A DNA stretch of 64,000 nt, taken from an uncultured Clostridia bacterium. GTDB taxonomy: Bacteria; Bacillota; Clostridia; Christensenellales; Borkfalkiaceae. The DNA lies in NCBI GenBank assembly GCA_947628505.1, contig CANRAD010000005.1, positions 30,831-94,830 of the forward strand, written 5' to 3'. The position numbers were made by a program, and so were the translations under genes. Under the pieces are notes generated by a model. It did not search any database. It was not told where the DNA came from and saw nothing but the letters and a program-made list of their open reading frames with translations. This document shows, piece after piece, positions 55,144-62,956 of the stretch; position 1 is the stretch's first letter; each line of letters opens with the position of its first letter.

Positions 55144-55896
55144 CTATTTGAAATCAATTTTTTGGTTTAAAAATAAATAAATTTGCCTATTTTTTGCCTG
55201 ATTTCCGCCCAAAAAAGAGATTTTTTGGCGTTCCACGCTTTTGTGGTCAAAAATCCCTAAAATTTTATACAATCTGCGCGCCGTGCCGAATATTCCGTCG
55301 TAAATTTCGCATTTGTATTTCTCATAAATCATATCTGCGACATAGTGATAATGCGTGCAACCAAGCACGATTTTATCTGCGCATACGTCCGGAAGCATTT
55401 TCATCACAGTGATTTTATCTATGTTTGTTGTGTTTTCTTCTATATACGCGGCAAGGTTGCGGCAAGCGAAAACACTTGTTCTTCCATTGCCGAACCTATC
55501 AACAAGAGTTGCCAACGAGGCGCTGTTTGCCGTGGCTTCCGTAGCAAGAACCGCAACTCTGCCGTCATTTGCGGCGGCCGGCTTTACCGCCGGTTGAATA
55601 CCGATTATGGGAAACGGATATTTTTGTCGCAATATCGGCGCACATTCTGCGGTTACCGTATTGCACGCAATTACGGCCGCCGTCGGCGACAATCTGTTCA
55701 TTCTATCGAATATCCGGAATGTTAATTCAACGATTTTTTCGTGCGGAAGATTGCCGTAAGGCACGTTGTAATTATCGGCGAAATATACAAAATCGCAATC
55801 TCTTCTGTTCTTTGAACACATGACGAACAGCGGCAACCCGCCTATACCGCTATCGAAAAAACAGACAAGTTTTCGCTTATGACAATCTTCCGCCAT
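55144..55896 (-). CDS. murI: Glutamate racemase
   Basis: Makes D-glutamate for MurD. FDSGIGGLPLF near the N-terminus; the two catalytic cysteines are Cys78 (IACNTVTAE) and the Cys in LGCTHYHYV (about 185). The usual second motif is GCTHYP; here His follows Tyr. 250 residues. The last ~30 residues are AT-rich and not conserved. No Shine-Dalgarno precedes the ATG. Divergent from rpsT. No clear terminator separates it from the mraZ promoter. Confidence 0.94.
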   Translation of the reverse strand: MAEDCHKRKLVCFFDSGIGGLPLFVMCSKNRRDCDFVYFADNYNVPYGNLPHEKIVELTFRIFDRMNRLSPTAAVIACNTVTAECAPILRQKYPFPIIGIQPAVKPAAANDGRVAVLATEATANSASLATLVDRFGNGRTSVFACRNLAAYIEENTTNIDKITVMKMLPDVCADKIVLGCTHYHYVADMIYEKYKCEIYDGIFGTARRLYKILGIFDHKSVERQKISFLGGNQAKNRQIYLFLNQKIDFK

Positions 55897-55961
55897 ATAT
55901 TATTAATATTTATGGAAAGCAAAATATATTAAAAAAAATGCTAAAAGCAGAGCAAAAACAG

Positions 55962-55990
55962 TTTACAAGCACCCGTTTTTATGATAAAAT
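55962..55990 (+). promoter_or_regulatory. SigmaA promoter of rpsT
   Basis: TTTACA (55962-55967), 17-nt spacer, TAAAAT (55985-55990); AAGGAG precedes the rpsT ATG. Confidence 0.75.
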
Positions 55991-56038
55991 TACACAAGAA
56001 TTTAAGTTCAAACGGTATTAATCCAAAGGAGATATTAA

Positions 56039-56302
56039 ATGCCTAATATAAAATCCGCAAAAAAGCGCGTACTCGTTACCGAAAAAAAGGCCGAAAGAAA
56101 CAAAGCGATTAAGTCGGAAGTAAAAACCGAAATCAAAAAATTCCTCGCGGTTGTTCAGAGCGGCGACAAAGCTGCGGCGACGGCCATGTTGTCCAACGTT
56201 TGTTCGGTTATAGACAGCGCCGTGAGCAAGGGTGTTTACAAGAAAAACACTGCGGCAAATAAAAAATCCGGCTTGGCTAAAAAACTCAATGCAATGGAAT
56301 AA
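56039..56302 (+). CDS. rpsT: 30S ribosomal protein S20
   Basis: Binds 16S rRNA early in small-subunit assembly. It starts MPNIKSAKKRVLVTEKK, the S20 signature, and is a basic, helical, 87-residue protein. Single-gene unit with its own promoter and a terminator 6 nt after the stop, the usual arrangement for this gene. Confidence 0.97.
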   Translation: MPNIKSAKKRVLVTEKKAERNKAIKSEVKTEIKKFLAVVQSGDKAAATAMLSNVCSVIDSAVSKGVYKKNTAANKKSGLAKKLNAME

Positions 56303-56308
56303 AAATTT

Positions 56309-56334
56309 GCGGACGCATCTGCGTCCGCTTTTTT
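56309..56334 (+). terminator. Terminator of rpsT
   Basis: GCGGACGCATCTGCGTCCGC followed by six T. Confidence 0.92.
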
Positions 56335-56341
56335 AATACGC

Positions 56342-56373
56342 AAAAAGCGCAGTCTTTACCGACTGCGCTTTTT
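56342..56373 (-). terminator. Terminator of the tRNA-Arg gene
   Basis: On the minus strand AAAAAGCGCAGTC, a 6-nt loop, GACTGCGCTTTTT begins 1 nt after the encoded CCA. Confidence 0.88.
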
Positions 56374-56374
56374 A

Positions 56375-56449
56375 TGGTACTCCCGCCGGGAATCGAACCC
56401 GGAACTGCCCCTTAGGAGGGGGCTGTTATATCCATTTAACTACGGAAGC
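56375..56449 (-). tRNA. tRNA-Arg (anticodon CCT)
   Basis: The minus strand folds as a complete cloverleaf. The acceptor GCTTCCG pairs with CGGGAGT (two G-U pairs). The anticodon arm is GCCCC CTCCTAA GGGGC with anticodon CCT. The T arm is CCGGGTTCGATTCCCGG. Discriminator A and 3' CCA are encoded. It reads AGG codons. Confidence 0.96.
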
Positions 56450-56462
56450 GTTGAGCCATATA

Positions 56463-56507
56463 ATAATACAACATACGCGCGAAAAAATCAATTGATTTCG
56501 CGCGTAT
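56463..56507 (-). promoter_or_regulatory. Promoter of tRNA-Arg with a 12-bp inverted repeat
   Basis: TTGATT (56486-56491), 17-nt spacer, TATTAT (56463-56468) on the minus strand. A perfect inverted repeat ATACGCGCGAAA/TTTCGCGCGTAT (56473-56507) spans the -35 and spacer. It may also act as the end of the luxS transcript, although no clean U-tract follows. Confidence 0.55.
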
Positions 56508-56615
56508 TCGATAAGACTATCCGTTTTCAGTCGCCGAGAAGCATACCGACATTCGATATTTAAAACATCTGCCGTTCCCGCCGCCGTCATTTCCTTTTAT
56601 AGAATATCCGTATAA

Positions 56616-57083
56616 TCAAGACGGATATTCCAAGCATCTGTCGCCCGTCAGTGCCGTCATATATCTTTCCGTGTAGTACTTAGCCATAGCAAGATTCTGT
56701 TCGAGATAGTTGCCGCACTCTGCCGCGCTCGCACCCGGAATTTTCCCTTCGAAATTCAGAATAAAGCGGCACATATCGAGGACAAGTTCATAAACCTGCA
56801 AACTATCCAAATTGCCGAACATAATCAAATAAAATCCCGTACGGCAACCCATTGGTCCGAAATAAACGATATCGCTCTTGCTCTGCGAATTCCTTAAAAA
56901 AGTCGCGCCGAGATGCTCTATTGTATGCAGTGCGGAAGAATCGATTACCGGCTCCCTATTCGGAGCGGTAAATCTGAGATCGAAAGTGGTAATCGCACAC
57001 CCGTTCTTCTCATCTCTCCTCGATACATACAAACCGGGTTTGAGATTAAGATGATTTACTTTAAAACTTGCGATTTTCTCCAT
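56616..57083 (-). CDS. luxS: S-ribosylhomocysteine lyase LuxS
   Basis: Cleaves S-ribosylhomocysteine to homocysteine and DPD, the precursor of AI-2. Metal ligands are His53 and His57 (HTIEHLGATF) and Cys123 (AAECGNYLEQN), with Glu56 in the same helix; the other catalytic Cys80 is in GPMGCRTGFYL. 155 residues, complete. It lies 5 nt after the flavodiiron gene, so it is probably last in a GT8-fprA-luxS unit. A 10-bp stem (56602-56630) covers its stop codon but lacks a U-tract. Confidence 0.96.
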   Translation of the reverse strand: MEKIASFKVNHLNLKPGLYVSRRDEKNGCAITTFDLRFTAPNREPVIDSSALHTIEHLGATFLRNSQSKSDIVYFGPMGCRTGFYLIMFGNLDSLQVYELVLDMCRFILNFEGKIPGASAAECGNYLEQNLAMAKYYTERYMTALTGDRCLEYPS

Positions 57084-57088
57084 TGTAT

Positions 57089-58240
57089 TTAATCGGTAAG
57101 CTCGTCCGCCAAAACTTTGATTTCGGCAAGACTTTCCTCATTCAGCGAAGAACGAATCCTGACCTGCCTCAAATAAACGAGGTTTTTACACTTTTCCATT
57201 TTAGCCGCCATGGCTTTTGCGGCATACGGCGCCCAACTGCCGTTTTCCACGAAAGCGACTTTTCTCGATTGGAAATTCCGCTCTGCCAAGCAATCGATAT
57301 ATTCGCGCATGGCGGGAAAAATATCGCCGTTGTAAGTTGTTGTCGCCAATACTAAGGCAGAATATCTGAAAGCCTCGGCCACACAAAAAGCTCTGTCCTC
57401 CCGAGCGATATCGAGAGCTTCTACCTCTACTCCGCGAGCTTTCAGCTCTTCGGCAAGTCTGAGCGCCGCCGTACGCGTATGCCCGTAAACAGAAGTATAC
57501 GCAACAAGCACGCCCTTTTTCTCCGGCTCGTATGCAGACCATTTACGATATAATTCAATGTATTTTCCGAGATTTTCCGTCAGTAAAGGTCCGTGCAAAG
57601 GACAAACGGCATTGATTGCGAAATCCGAAAGTTTTTTGAGCAATGATTGAACCTGCATACCGTATTTACCCACTATACCTATATAGTAGCGCCTTGCTTC
57701 GTCTTCCCAAGGCTCGTCGCAGTCGAGAGCTCCGAATTTCCCGAAAGCATCGGCGGAATAAAGAGCGCCCGTATAACTATCGTAAGCGGTCATAACCTCC
57801 GGCCAATGCACCATAGGCGCAAATACAAAGGTAAGCTCGTGTTTGCCGAGCGGGAGTTTGTCCCCGTCTTTAACTACAAGACGCCTTTCTTCGTAATCTG
57901 TCCCGAAAAACTCTTTGAGCATTACAAAGGTTTTCATATTGCCGACTACGGTTGCCTTATTATACTTCTCGGCTAAACGAGCTATGTTGGCAGAATGATC
58001 GGGCTCCATATGTAACACTATTATATAATCCGGAGACCTGTATCCCAACGTTTCGCTTATGTTCTTCAACCACTCTTCGCCGAAATCAGCGTCAACGCTG
58101 TCCATAACGGCGATTTTTTCGTCTTTGATTACATAAGAATTGTACGACATCCCCGAAGGAACTTTATACATTCCCTCGAACAAATCAATCTCATGGTCGT
58201 TCACGCCTACATAATACGTATCTTTTAAAAATTCGTTCAT
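57089..58240 (-). CDS. Flavodiiron protein (A-type, FprA)
   Basis: Reduces oxygen or nitric oxide with two electrons from a partner carrier, protecting anaerobes. N-terminal beta-lactamase-like domain with iron ligands in LHMEPDHSANIARL, APMVHWPEVM and CPLHGPLL. C-terminal flavodoxin domain begins VLVAYTSVYGHTRTAALRLA near residue 250. No rubredoxin domain follows, so rubredoxin or another carrier must donate electrons. The track start is a TTG at 58246; I use the ATG at 58240 (MNEFLKDTYYVG), 383 residues, 2 nt after the GT8 stop. Confidence 0.93.
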   Translation of the reverse strand: MNEFLKDTYYVGVNDHEIDLFEGMYKVPSGMSYNSYVIKDEKIAVMDSVDADFGEEWLKNISETLGYRSPDYIIVLHMEPDHSANIARLAEKYNKATVVGNMKTFVMLKEFFGTDYEERRLVVKDGDKLPLGKHELTFVFAPMVHWPEVMTAYDSYTGALYSADAFGKFGALDCDEPWEDEARRYYIGIVGKYGMQVQSLLKKLSDFAINAVCPLHGPLLTENLGKYIELYRKWSAYEPEKKGVLVAYTSVYGHTRTAALRLAEELKARGVEVEALDIAREDRAFCVAEAFRYSALVLATTTYNGDIFPAMREYIDCLAERNFQSRKVAFVENGSWAPYAAKAMAAKMEKCKNLVYLRQVRIRSSLNEESLAEIKVLADELTD

Positions 58241-58242
58241 AG

Positions 58243-59073
58243 TCAATCCGTTTTTGTAAATTCGTATAATTTATCGAGATTATCGTAAATCTCGTATATG
58301 TCGTCAAAATCGTGTATGCCGAGTTTATCGTGTACTTGCTCCCTGTCCCACTGCTTATAGTTATAGAGTCTGAAAAAAGGTCCGTACCACTTGAACCCCT
58401 TACAGAAATGCTTTATAACGGTATCGGGTTTTATCTTGCGCTGTTCGTTGAATTTATAAGGGAGAATGAGCTTTGACTTTGCGTTAAAGTTTATTGCCGA
58501 TTGGTCAGGCATAAACAACTTTCTCTTGTTCACAAGTTTTCTCGCCTTTACAAAAAGTCCTGTCTTCTTTATTTCCGGCATATTTAGTAAAAGCACGCCT
58601 GCGTTGCAATAATGCGGCCTTACCCATATATGCCCTACCTTGTCCAACACCATAGCGAGCTCATGCCCCGTTACGTCTATATCGTAAAGCTGTTTTATAT
58701 CCGAACAACACATAGTATCCACGTCGATATAAATAAGTTTTTCGGGTATGTACATTTTATCGAGCAACAGCCTTGCTATTGTATACGGAGTGTAACCCGT
58801 TTTAAGGTTTTTGCTGTTGCCGAATTCGGAAATAAACTCTTTCGTACAGTCCAAAAGAATTACACGATTATCCGGATTGTATTCCTGCACTATATTGTTC
58901 AGCACGCGCGTCTGCTCTGCCGTAATGGGTTTAAATCTCTCGTCAATACATGTCAAATCCATAGTGAGAAGATAAATAAACACATTTTCTTTCGTGTATT
59001 TTAAAACGGACAAAACCGACAAAACTATTCCGTGAAAAATTCTGCGGTTAGCGCTGTAACAAATGGGTATCAT
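58243..59073 (-). CDS. Glycosyltransferase family 8 protein
   Basis: Retaining GT-A fold glycosyltransferase; donor and acceptor unknown. It starts MIPICYSANRRIFHGIVLSV, typical of GT8. The metal-binding DxD is in LIYIDVDTMCCSDI (about 95-108). YCNAGVLLLNM and the late HFCKGFKWYG match the family. 276 residues and no membrane helix, so it acts in the cytoplasm, probably on a surface polysaccharide or lipid (inference). First gene of the unit with fprA and luxS, an unexpected grouping. Confidence 0.9.
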   Translation of the reverse strand: MIPICYSANRRIFHGIVLSVLSVLKYTKENVFIYLLTMDLTCIDERFKPITAEQTRVLNNIVQEYNPDNRVILLDCTKEFISEFGNSKNLKTGYTPYTIARLLLDKMYIPEKLIYIDVDTMCCSDIKQLYDIDVTGHELAMVLDKVGHIWVRPHYCNAGVLLLNMPEIKKTGLFVKARKLVNKRKLFMPDQSAINFNAKSKLILPYKFNEQRKIKPDTVIKHFCKGFKWYGPFFRLYNYKQWDREQVHDKLGIHDFDDIYEIYDNLDKLYEFTKTD

Positions 59074-59225
59074 ATTTTATCCTCATTTATTTTCTTCTGT
59101 ATTATATTACGTACAATGTTTTTCTTTCACTAATATTTTATATGTTTTGCAATCAAAAAGCAAGCATATGTGCGCAAAATGATTAAAAACCTGCAAACAT
59201 GACAAATAACTTAGCGGAGGTTATT

Positions 59226-60479
59226 ATGAATCCTATTAAAGAAAAAAGCAAATCTTTGGAAAACAACTTTTTACCGCTCAGAAAAATGTATCCCAAAAGT
59301 TATAACAAGGATAAGACTTCTCCCTACACCAAAACCCGCGTCATACTGATGAACGGTACGGAATTCGAATCGCAGTGGTTTATGCACAACTTTGCGCGCC
59401 ATTGCGACGAACCGGAAATTCTCAGCACGCTGTCAGTCGTACGCAGACAAGAACAGCAACAGCAAAAGCGCATAAGCTGCTTAAAGCCCATAAACGAAAG
59501 CATACTCGAAACGACAATCGGTTACGAGCAACTCGCAGTCGACCTGACCGCAGTTCTTGCAAAAAACGAAAAAGACGAAAACAATATCAAGGCGTTGAAT
59601 TTTGCGCTTTTGGAAGATTTCGACCACCTTTATCGCTATGCAAATCTTTTAAAAACGGATAAAAACATCGACGCGGATATGCTCGTCGGAAAATACACCG
59701 AAATTATGCCCGGTCGCCCCACCGTCGCCGAGCACAGATTCCCTTCGGACGATATAAAGCCGCATCTCAACGCGGCGAAAGCCGATATGTACAGCAAGCT
59801 CGTTGCGTGCACCATAACCGCCGCTGAACAGCAAACCATGAATTACTATATGAATATCGCACAATGGTATAAAAACGACCTCGGACGAAAGCTGTATGCC
59901 GAAATCGCGATGATCGAAGAAGCTCACGTAACTCAATACGAAAGTTTGAAAGATCCTACGCTTACGTGGTTGGAACAATGGGTTATGCATGAATATACCG
60001 AGTGTTGGCTCTATTATTCCGCCATGCAAGACGAAAGCGACGAGTCGATTAAAAAAATCTGGTACGAACACTTCAAAATGGAAGTTACGCACCTTAAAAC
60101 GGCGGCAAAAATGCTTAAAAAATTCGAAAAAAAGAATTTCGAGGACGTGTGCGGAAGCGGCGAATTCCCCAAACTTTTAAAGTTGGGCGGAAACAAAGAA
60201 TATATCCGAAAGGTATTGAGCGACACGATAACTTTAACCGCGGACAATACGCATGAAAAAATGGACTATAAGGAAATCAAAAAAATACCCGATGACCACA
60301 GATATTTCGATTATCAGAAATTCATGTCCGGAAATCCGGAAAAAAACCCGTCTCACCTCGTCATAGAAAAGGCCATAGAAAAATTGGGCAAGGACTATCG
60401 CTACCAGGATTCCGATCATCCCGTTAAAGAACTGAGAAGCAGACAAAAAGACAATACGCACATCGCGAGAACAAAATAA
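59226..60479 (+). CDS. Large ferritin-like diiron protein, function unknown
   Basis: Predicted all-helical. Several helices carry Glu and ExxH-type ligands of ferritin-like diiron sites: Glu130/Asp131-His134 (LLEDFDHLYRY), Glu201, Glu231-His234 (MIEEAHVTQY), Glu256/Glu259 and Glu286-His289 (KMEVTHLKTA). That is one and a half to two four-helix units, longer than rubrerythrin or ferritin. No rubredoxin motif. Start: ATG at 59226 with CGGAGG 5 nt upstream (MNPIKEKSKSLENN), not the track ATG at 59199; 417 residues. Divergent from the flavodiiron unit, which suggests an oxidative-stress role (inference). Confidence 0.72.
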   Translation: MNPIKEKSKSLENNFLPLRKMYPKSYNKDKTSPYTKTRVILMNGTEFESQWFMHNFARHCDEPEILSTLSVVRRQEQQQQKRISCLKPINESILETTIGYEQLAVDLTAVLAKNEKDENNIKALNFALLEDFDHLYRYANLLKTDKNIDADMLVGKYTEIMPGRPTVAEHRFPSDDIKPHLNAAKADMYSKLVACTITAAEQQTMNYYMNIAQWYKNDLGRKLYAEIAMIEEAHVTQYESLKDPTLTWLEQWVMHEYTECWLYYSAMQDESDESIKKIWYEHFKMEVTHLKTAAKMLKKFEKKNFEDVCGSGEFPKLLKLGGNKEYIRKVLSDTITLTADNTHEKMDYKEIKKIPDDHRYFDYQKFMSGNPEKNPSHLVIEKAIEKLGKDYRYQDSDHPVKELRSRQKDNTHIARTK

Positions 60480-60516
60480 AAAACGAGCTCCGCTTTATTG
60501 CGGAGCTCGTTTTTTA
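60478..60516. terminator. Bidirectional terminator overlapping the DUF5662 stop codon
   Basis: AAAAACGAGCTCCGC, TTTATT loop, GCGGAGCTCGTTTTTT. The last codons and stop of the minus-strand gene form part of the stem. Confidence 0.9.
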
Positions 60517-61034
60517 TTTTCTTTTACATATTTTTTCAATTCCGAAAACATCTTCTTTTCCCCTTCCTCTTTCAGCATAGTAAGGTAATATCTCAATCTT
60601 TGACACGTTTGAGGATTCATACCCTCTTTATCGGTTTTATTTTCGAAATATTCAAGCGCGCTCGAATCTGTGTATTTTTCTTTTAGATATATTTTACATG
60701 CCGCAACCCGATCGCAAACCATCTCGGCGAAATACTTCGGCGGCATATCCACATATACGCGTTTGCCGTCGGCAAAGTCCGTCCAATACTCAAAATGATG
60801 TTTGTTTCTGCCCTTATGATGAAGCCATGCGGCGGAATATCCTACCTCTTCGCGCTCTTGCGCCTGCGGGCTGCGGAATCCTTGATAATATTTGGCTCCC
60901 GGAATAAACTCCGAAGCGCTGTATTTCGAAAGATCGTGCGTTAAACCTTGCTTTATAAGGCCGGCTTTAAAACATAATTTACGGACGGCTTTTCTGTGCC
61001 GCATTACCGTTCTCAAATGTTTAAAAATATGCAT
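60495..61034 (-). CDS. DUF5662 family protein
   Basis: Conserved clostridial protein of unknown function, 179 residues. It is basic at the N-terminus (HIFKHLRTVMRHRKAVRKLC). Conserved histidine motifs LTHDLSKYSASEF and WLHHKGRNKHHFEYW suggest an HD-like metal site. No signal peptide or membrane helix. Lies 8 nt after the MBL hydrolase gene and is the last of that unit; its stop codon is inside the terminator stem. Confidence 0.82.
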   Translation of the reverse strand: MHIFKHLRTVMRHRKAVRKLCFKAGLIKQGLTHDLSKYSASEFIPGAKYYQGFRSPQAQEREEVGYSAAWLHHKGRNKHHFEYWTDFADGKRVYVDMPPKYFAEMVCDRVAACKIYLKEKYTDSSALEYFENKTDKEGMNPQTCQRLRYYLTMLKEEGEKKMFSELKKYVKENKKRAPQ

Positions 61035-61042
61035 AAAACTAT

Positions 61043-61876
61043 TTAAATTTCAAGTTGCATGCCGTCGTAAGCGGCGATTACATTGTATTCCTTTTCGATT
61101 TTTGCCAAGTTGCTTCTCAAAGGATTGCCGTTGTGCGAAAAATGAGTTATCACGCTCTTCATATCCGATGCGGCAACTCCGAAATCATAGAGTTTGTCCC
61201 GCATTGCCGCCACGTCGCCTATGCCCATATGTCTGACGCCATAGCCCAAAGTCCTGTCAGCAAACGTGCAATCAAAACTTGTAAGCGCGACGCGAGCGCG
61301 CTTTTCGGCAAGGAAAGCAAACACCTCGTCCGAAACGCGGCCCGTATCGTAAAAATGCAGATAGCCCGCGCCATCTTTCTCGATATAATATAAAATGGCG
61401 TCTTCGACGTTGCTGTGCGCGGCCGGTAAAGTTATAACGCGATAACCGCCAAGCTCAAACTCCATATACGGTTTTATTTCATTTACGGACAAATTCGGCA
61501 TAACCTGTTCTTTCATTTCCCTGCGCGTGCACTCGGCAAATACTTTGCAGACTTCGCTATTGCCGTAAATGTTCAATACGCCTTTTACCTGAGCGTATTT
61601 ATATCCTCTCAAAATAAAATCATGCGCATAAAAATGATCCATATGCGAATGAGTTACAAGCAAATAAGAAAGATCGGGCAGATTGATACCGGCGCGAAGA
61701 TAGTTGGAATATGCTTCCGGGGGAAAATCTATGCAGACGGTATCGTCTATATAAACCTGCGTGCGCGTCCTGAATTCCGAAAAGCCGATTCGCCTTGCTT
61801 CCTCACAATAACGGCATTTACAGAATATTGCCGGAAAACCTTCCGCCGCGCCGGTGCCAAGATACTTGATTTTCAT
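61043..61876 (-). CDS. MBL-fold metallohydrolase (PhnP-like)
   Basis: Predicted zinc phosphodiesterase or related hydrolase. It starts MKIKYLGTGAAEGFPAIFCKC; the CKCRYCEEAR cysteines resemble the structural zinc site of PhnP. The catalytic motif is VTHSHMDHFYAHDF, with later LPAAHSN and VITHFSHNG histidines. 277 residues from the ATG at 61876; the track start at 61882 is a TTG. No phosphonate genes nearby, so the substrate is open. Separated from dtd by a terminator. Confidence 0.87.
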   Translation of the reverse strand: MKIKYLGTGAAEGFPAIFCKCRYCEEARRIGFSEFRTRTQVYIDDTVCIDFPPEAYSNYLRAGINLPDLSYLLVTHSHMDHFYAHDFILRGYKYAQVKGVLNIYGNSEVCKVFAECTRREMKEQVMPNLSVNEIKPYMEFELGGYRVITLPAAHSNVEDAILYYIEKDGAGYLHFYDTGRVSDEVFAFLAEKRARVALTSFDCTFADRTLGYGVRHMGIGDVAAMRDKLYDFGVAASDMKSVITHFSHNGNPLRSNLAKIEKEYNVIAAYDGMQLEI

Positions 61877-61887
61877 ACACAAGATGC

Positions 61888-61911
61888 CAAAAAAGGGCGA
61901 TTAATCGCCCT
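61888..61911 (-). terminator. Terminator after dtd
   Basis: Minus-strand AGGGCGA TTAA TCGCCCT followed by TTTTT, 6 nt beyond the dtd stop and just before the MBL gene. It should reduce transcription into MBL-DUF5662. Confidence 0.85.
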
Positions 61912-61916
61912 GAAAA

Positions 61917-62354
61917 TTATATTTCATAGATTATTGTAACCGGCCCGTCGTTATATTGGTTTATCTTCATGTCCGCGCCGAAAACGCCCGTTTTTACGGG
62001 CACTCCCTGTTCTTTCAACTTTTCGGCGACGTAGAGATAAAGCCTATTCGCGAGTTCCGGACGTTCCGCGTCAGTAAAGCCCGGGCGGTTGCCGTGCGAA
62101 CAGTCGGCATACAAAGTAAATTGGGAAATAAGCAAAATTTCGCCGTTCACGTCCTTAACGGAAAGATTCATTTTCCCGGCTTGGTCCTCAAAAATCCGCA
62201 TAGCGGAAATTTTTTTTGCAATGAGCTCGGCTTGCTCTTTCGTATCTCCCGTTTTTATTCCGAGATACACTGCAAGCCCCGAATCTATTTCCGAAACAAG
62301 TTCGCCGTCAACGGTAAGCGAAGTATGCTTTACGCGCTGTATTACAGCTTTCAC
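61917..62354 (-). CDS. dtd: D-aminoacyl-tRNA deacylase
   Basis: Removes D-amino acids (and glycine from tRNA-Ala) mischarged onto tRNA. Hallmark motifs LISQFTLYADCSHGNRPGF and the C-terminal Gly-Pro motif NDGPVTIIYE. 145 residues, complete, MKAVIQRVKHTSLTV start. It lies 3 nt after the efp stop, so efp and dtd form a translation-quality pair. Confidence 0.96.
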   Translation of the reverse strand: MKAVIQRVKHTSLTVDGELVSEIDSGLAVYLGIKTGDTKEQAELIAKKISAMRIFEDQAGKMNLSVKDVNGEILLISQFTLYADCSHGNRPGFTDAERPELANRLYLYVAEKLKEQGVPVKTGVFGADMKINQYNDGPVTIIYEI

Positions 62355-62357
62355 TGT

Positions 62358-62933
62358 TTACTTGCCTACGCGGGACATATATTCGCCGGTACGGGTGTCG
62401 ATACGGATGATTTCGCCCTCTTCGACGAACATGGGAACCTGTATGGTTGCGCCCGTCTCCACAATGGCGTTTTTCATCGCGTTTGTCGCCGTATTGCCCT
62501 TAACTCCCGGTTCGCACTCGGTTACTTTGAGTTCGACGAAGTTTTCCGGCTCAACGGAAAACGCCGTGCCGTTAAGAGATTTAACCGTTACAACGTCGTT
62601 CTCCTTGATATATTTCAAAGCGTCCTCAACCTGTCCGGGATTGAGAGTTATCATATCGAACGTATCCGGATCCATAAAATAATAGAATTCGCCGTCCGTA
62701 TAAGAATAGGACATCTTCCTCGTTTCAACCTGCGCCGTTTCGAGTTTTGCGGTAGGATTGAACGTTATATCGGAAAGAACCTGTCCGGTTACAACGTTTT
62801 TAAGCGTAGCTCTTACAAACGCCGCGCCTTTACCGGGTTTAACGTGCTGGAATTCGGTTACGGTATAAACGCCCTTTCCGTTGTATTCGAAAGTGCTGCC
62901 CTTCCTGATATCTCCTGCTAAAATAGATGCCAT
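62358..62933 (-). CDS. efp: Elongation factor P
   Basis: Relieves ribosome stalling at polyproline stretches. Three beta-barrel domains in 191 residues. The tip loop is [13 protein letters not shown] with Lys35 at the position that is modified in many bacteria; the flanking residues resemble the Bacillus type, and no epmA/epmB is seen here. AAGGAG lies 8 nt before the ATG. It follows pepP by 23 nt, a common pairing. Confidence 0.97.
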   Translation of the reverse strand: MASILAGDIRKGSTFEYNGKGVYTVTEFQHVKPGKGAAFVRATLKNVVTGQVLSDITFNPTAKLETAQVETRKMSYSYTDGEFYYFMDPDTFDMITLNPGQVEDALKYIKENDVVTVKSLNGTAFSVEPENFVELKVTECEPGVKGNTATNAMKNAIVETGATIQVPMFVEEGEIIRIDTRTGEYMSRVGK

Positions 62934-62956
62934 ATATTTTTCTCCTTATTTATTAC

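Noticed and set aside
56508-56618. Extension of luxS past its stop, or a small Cys-containing peptide gene
   Set aside because: An open stretch follows the luxS TGA, but LuxS is already full length and no start with a ribosome binding site is present.
61956-62921. 321-codon plus-strand ORF opposite dtd and efp
   Set aside because: Spans two well-supported minus-strand genes; it arises from codon bias.
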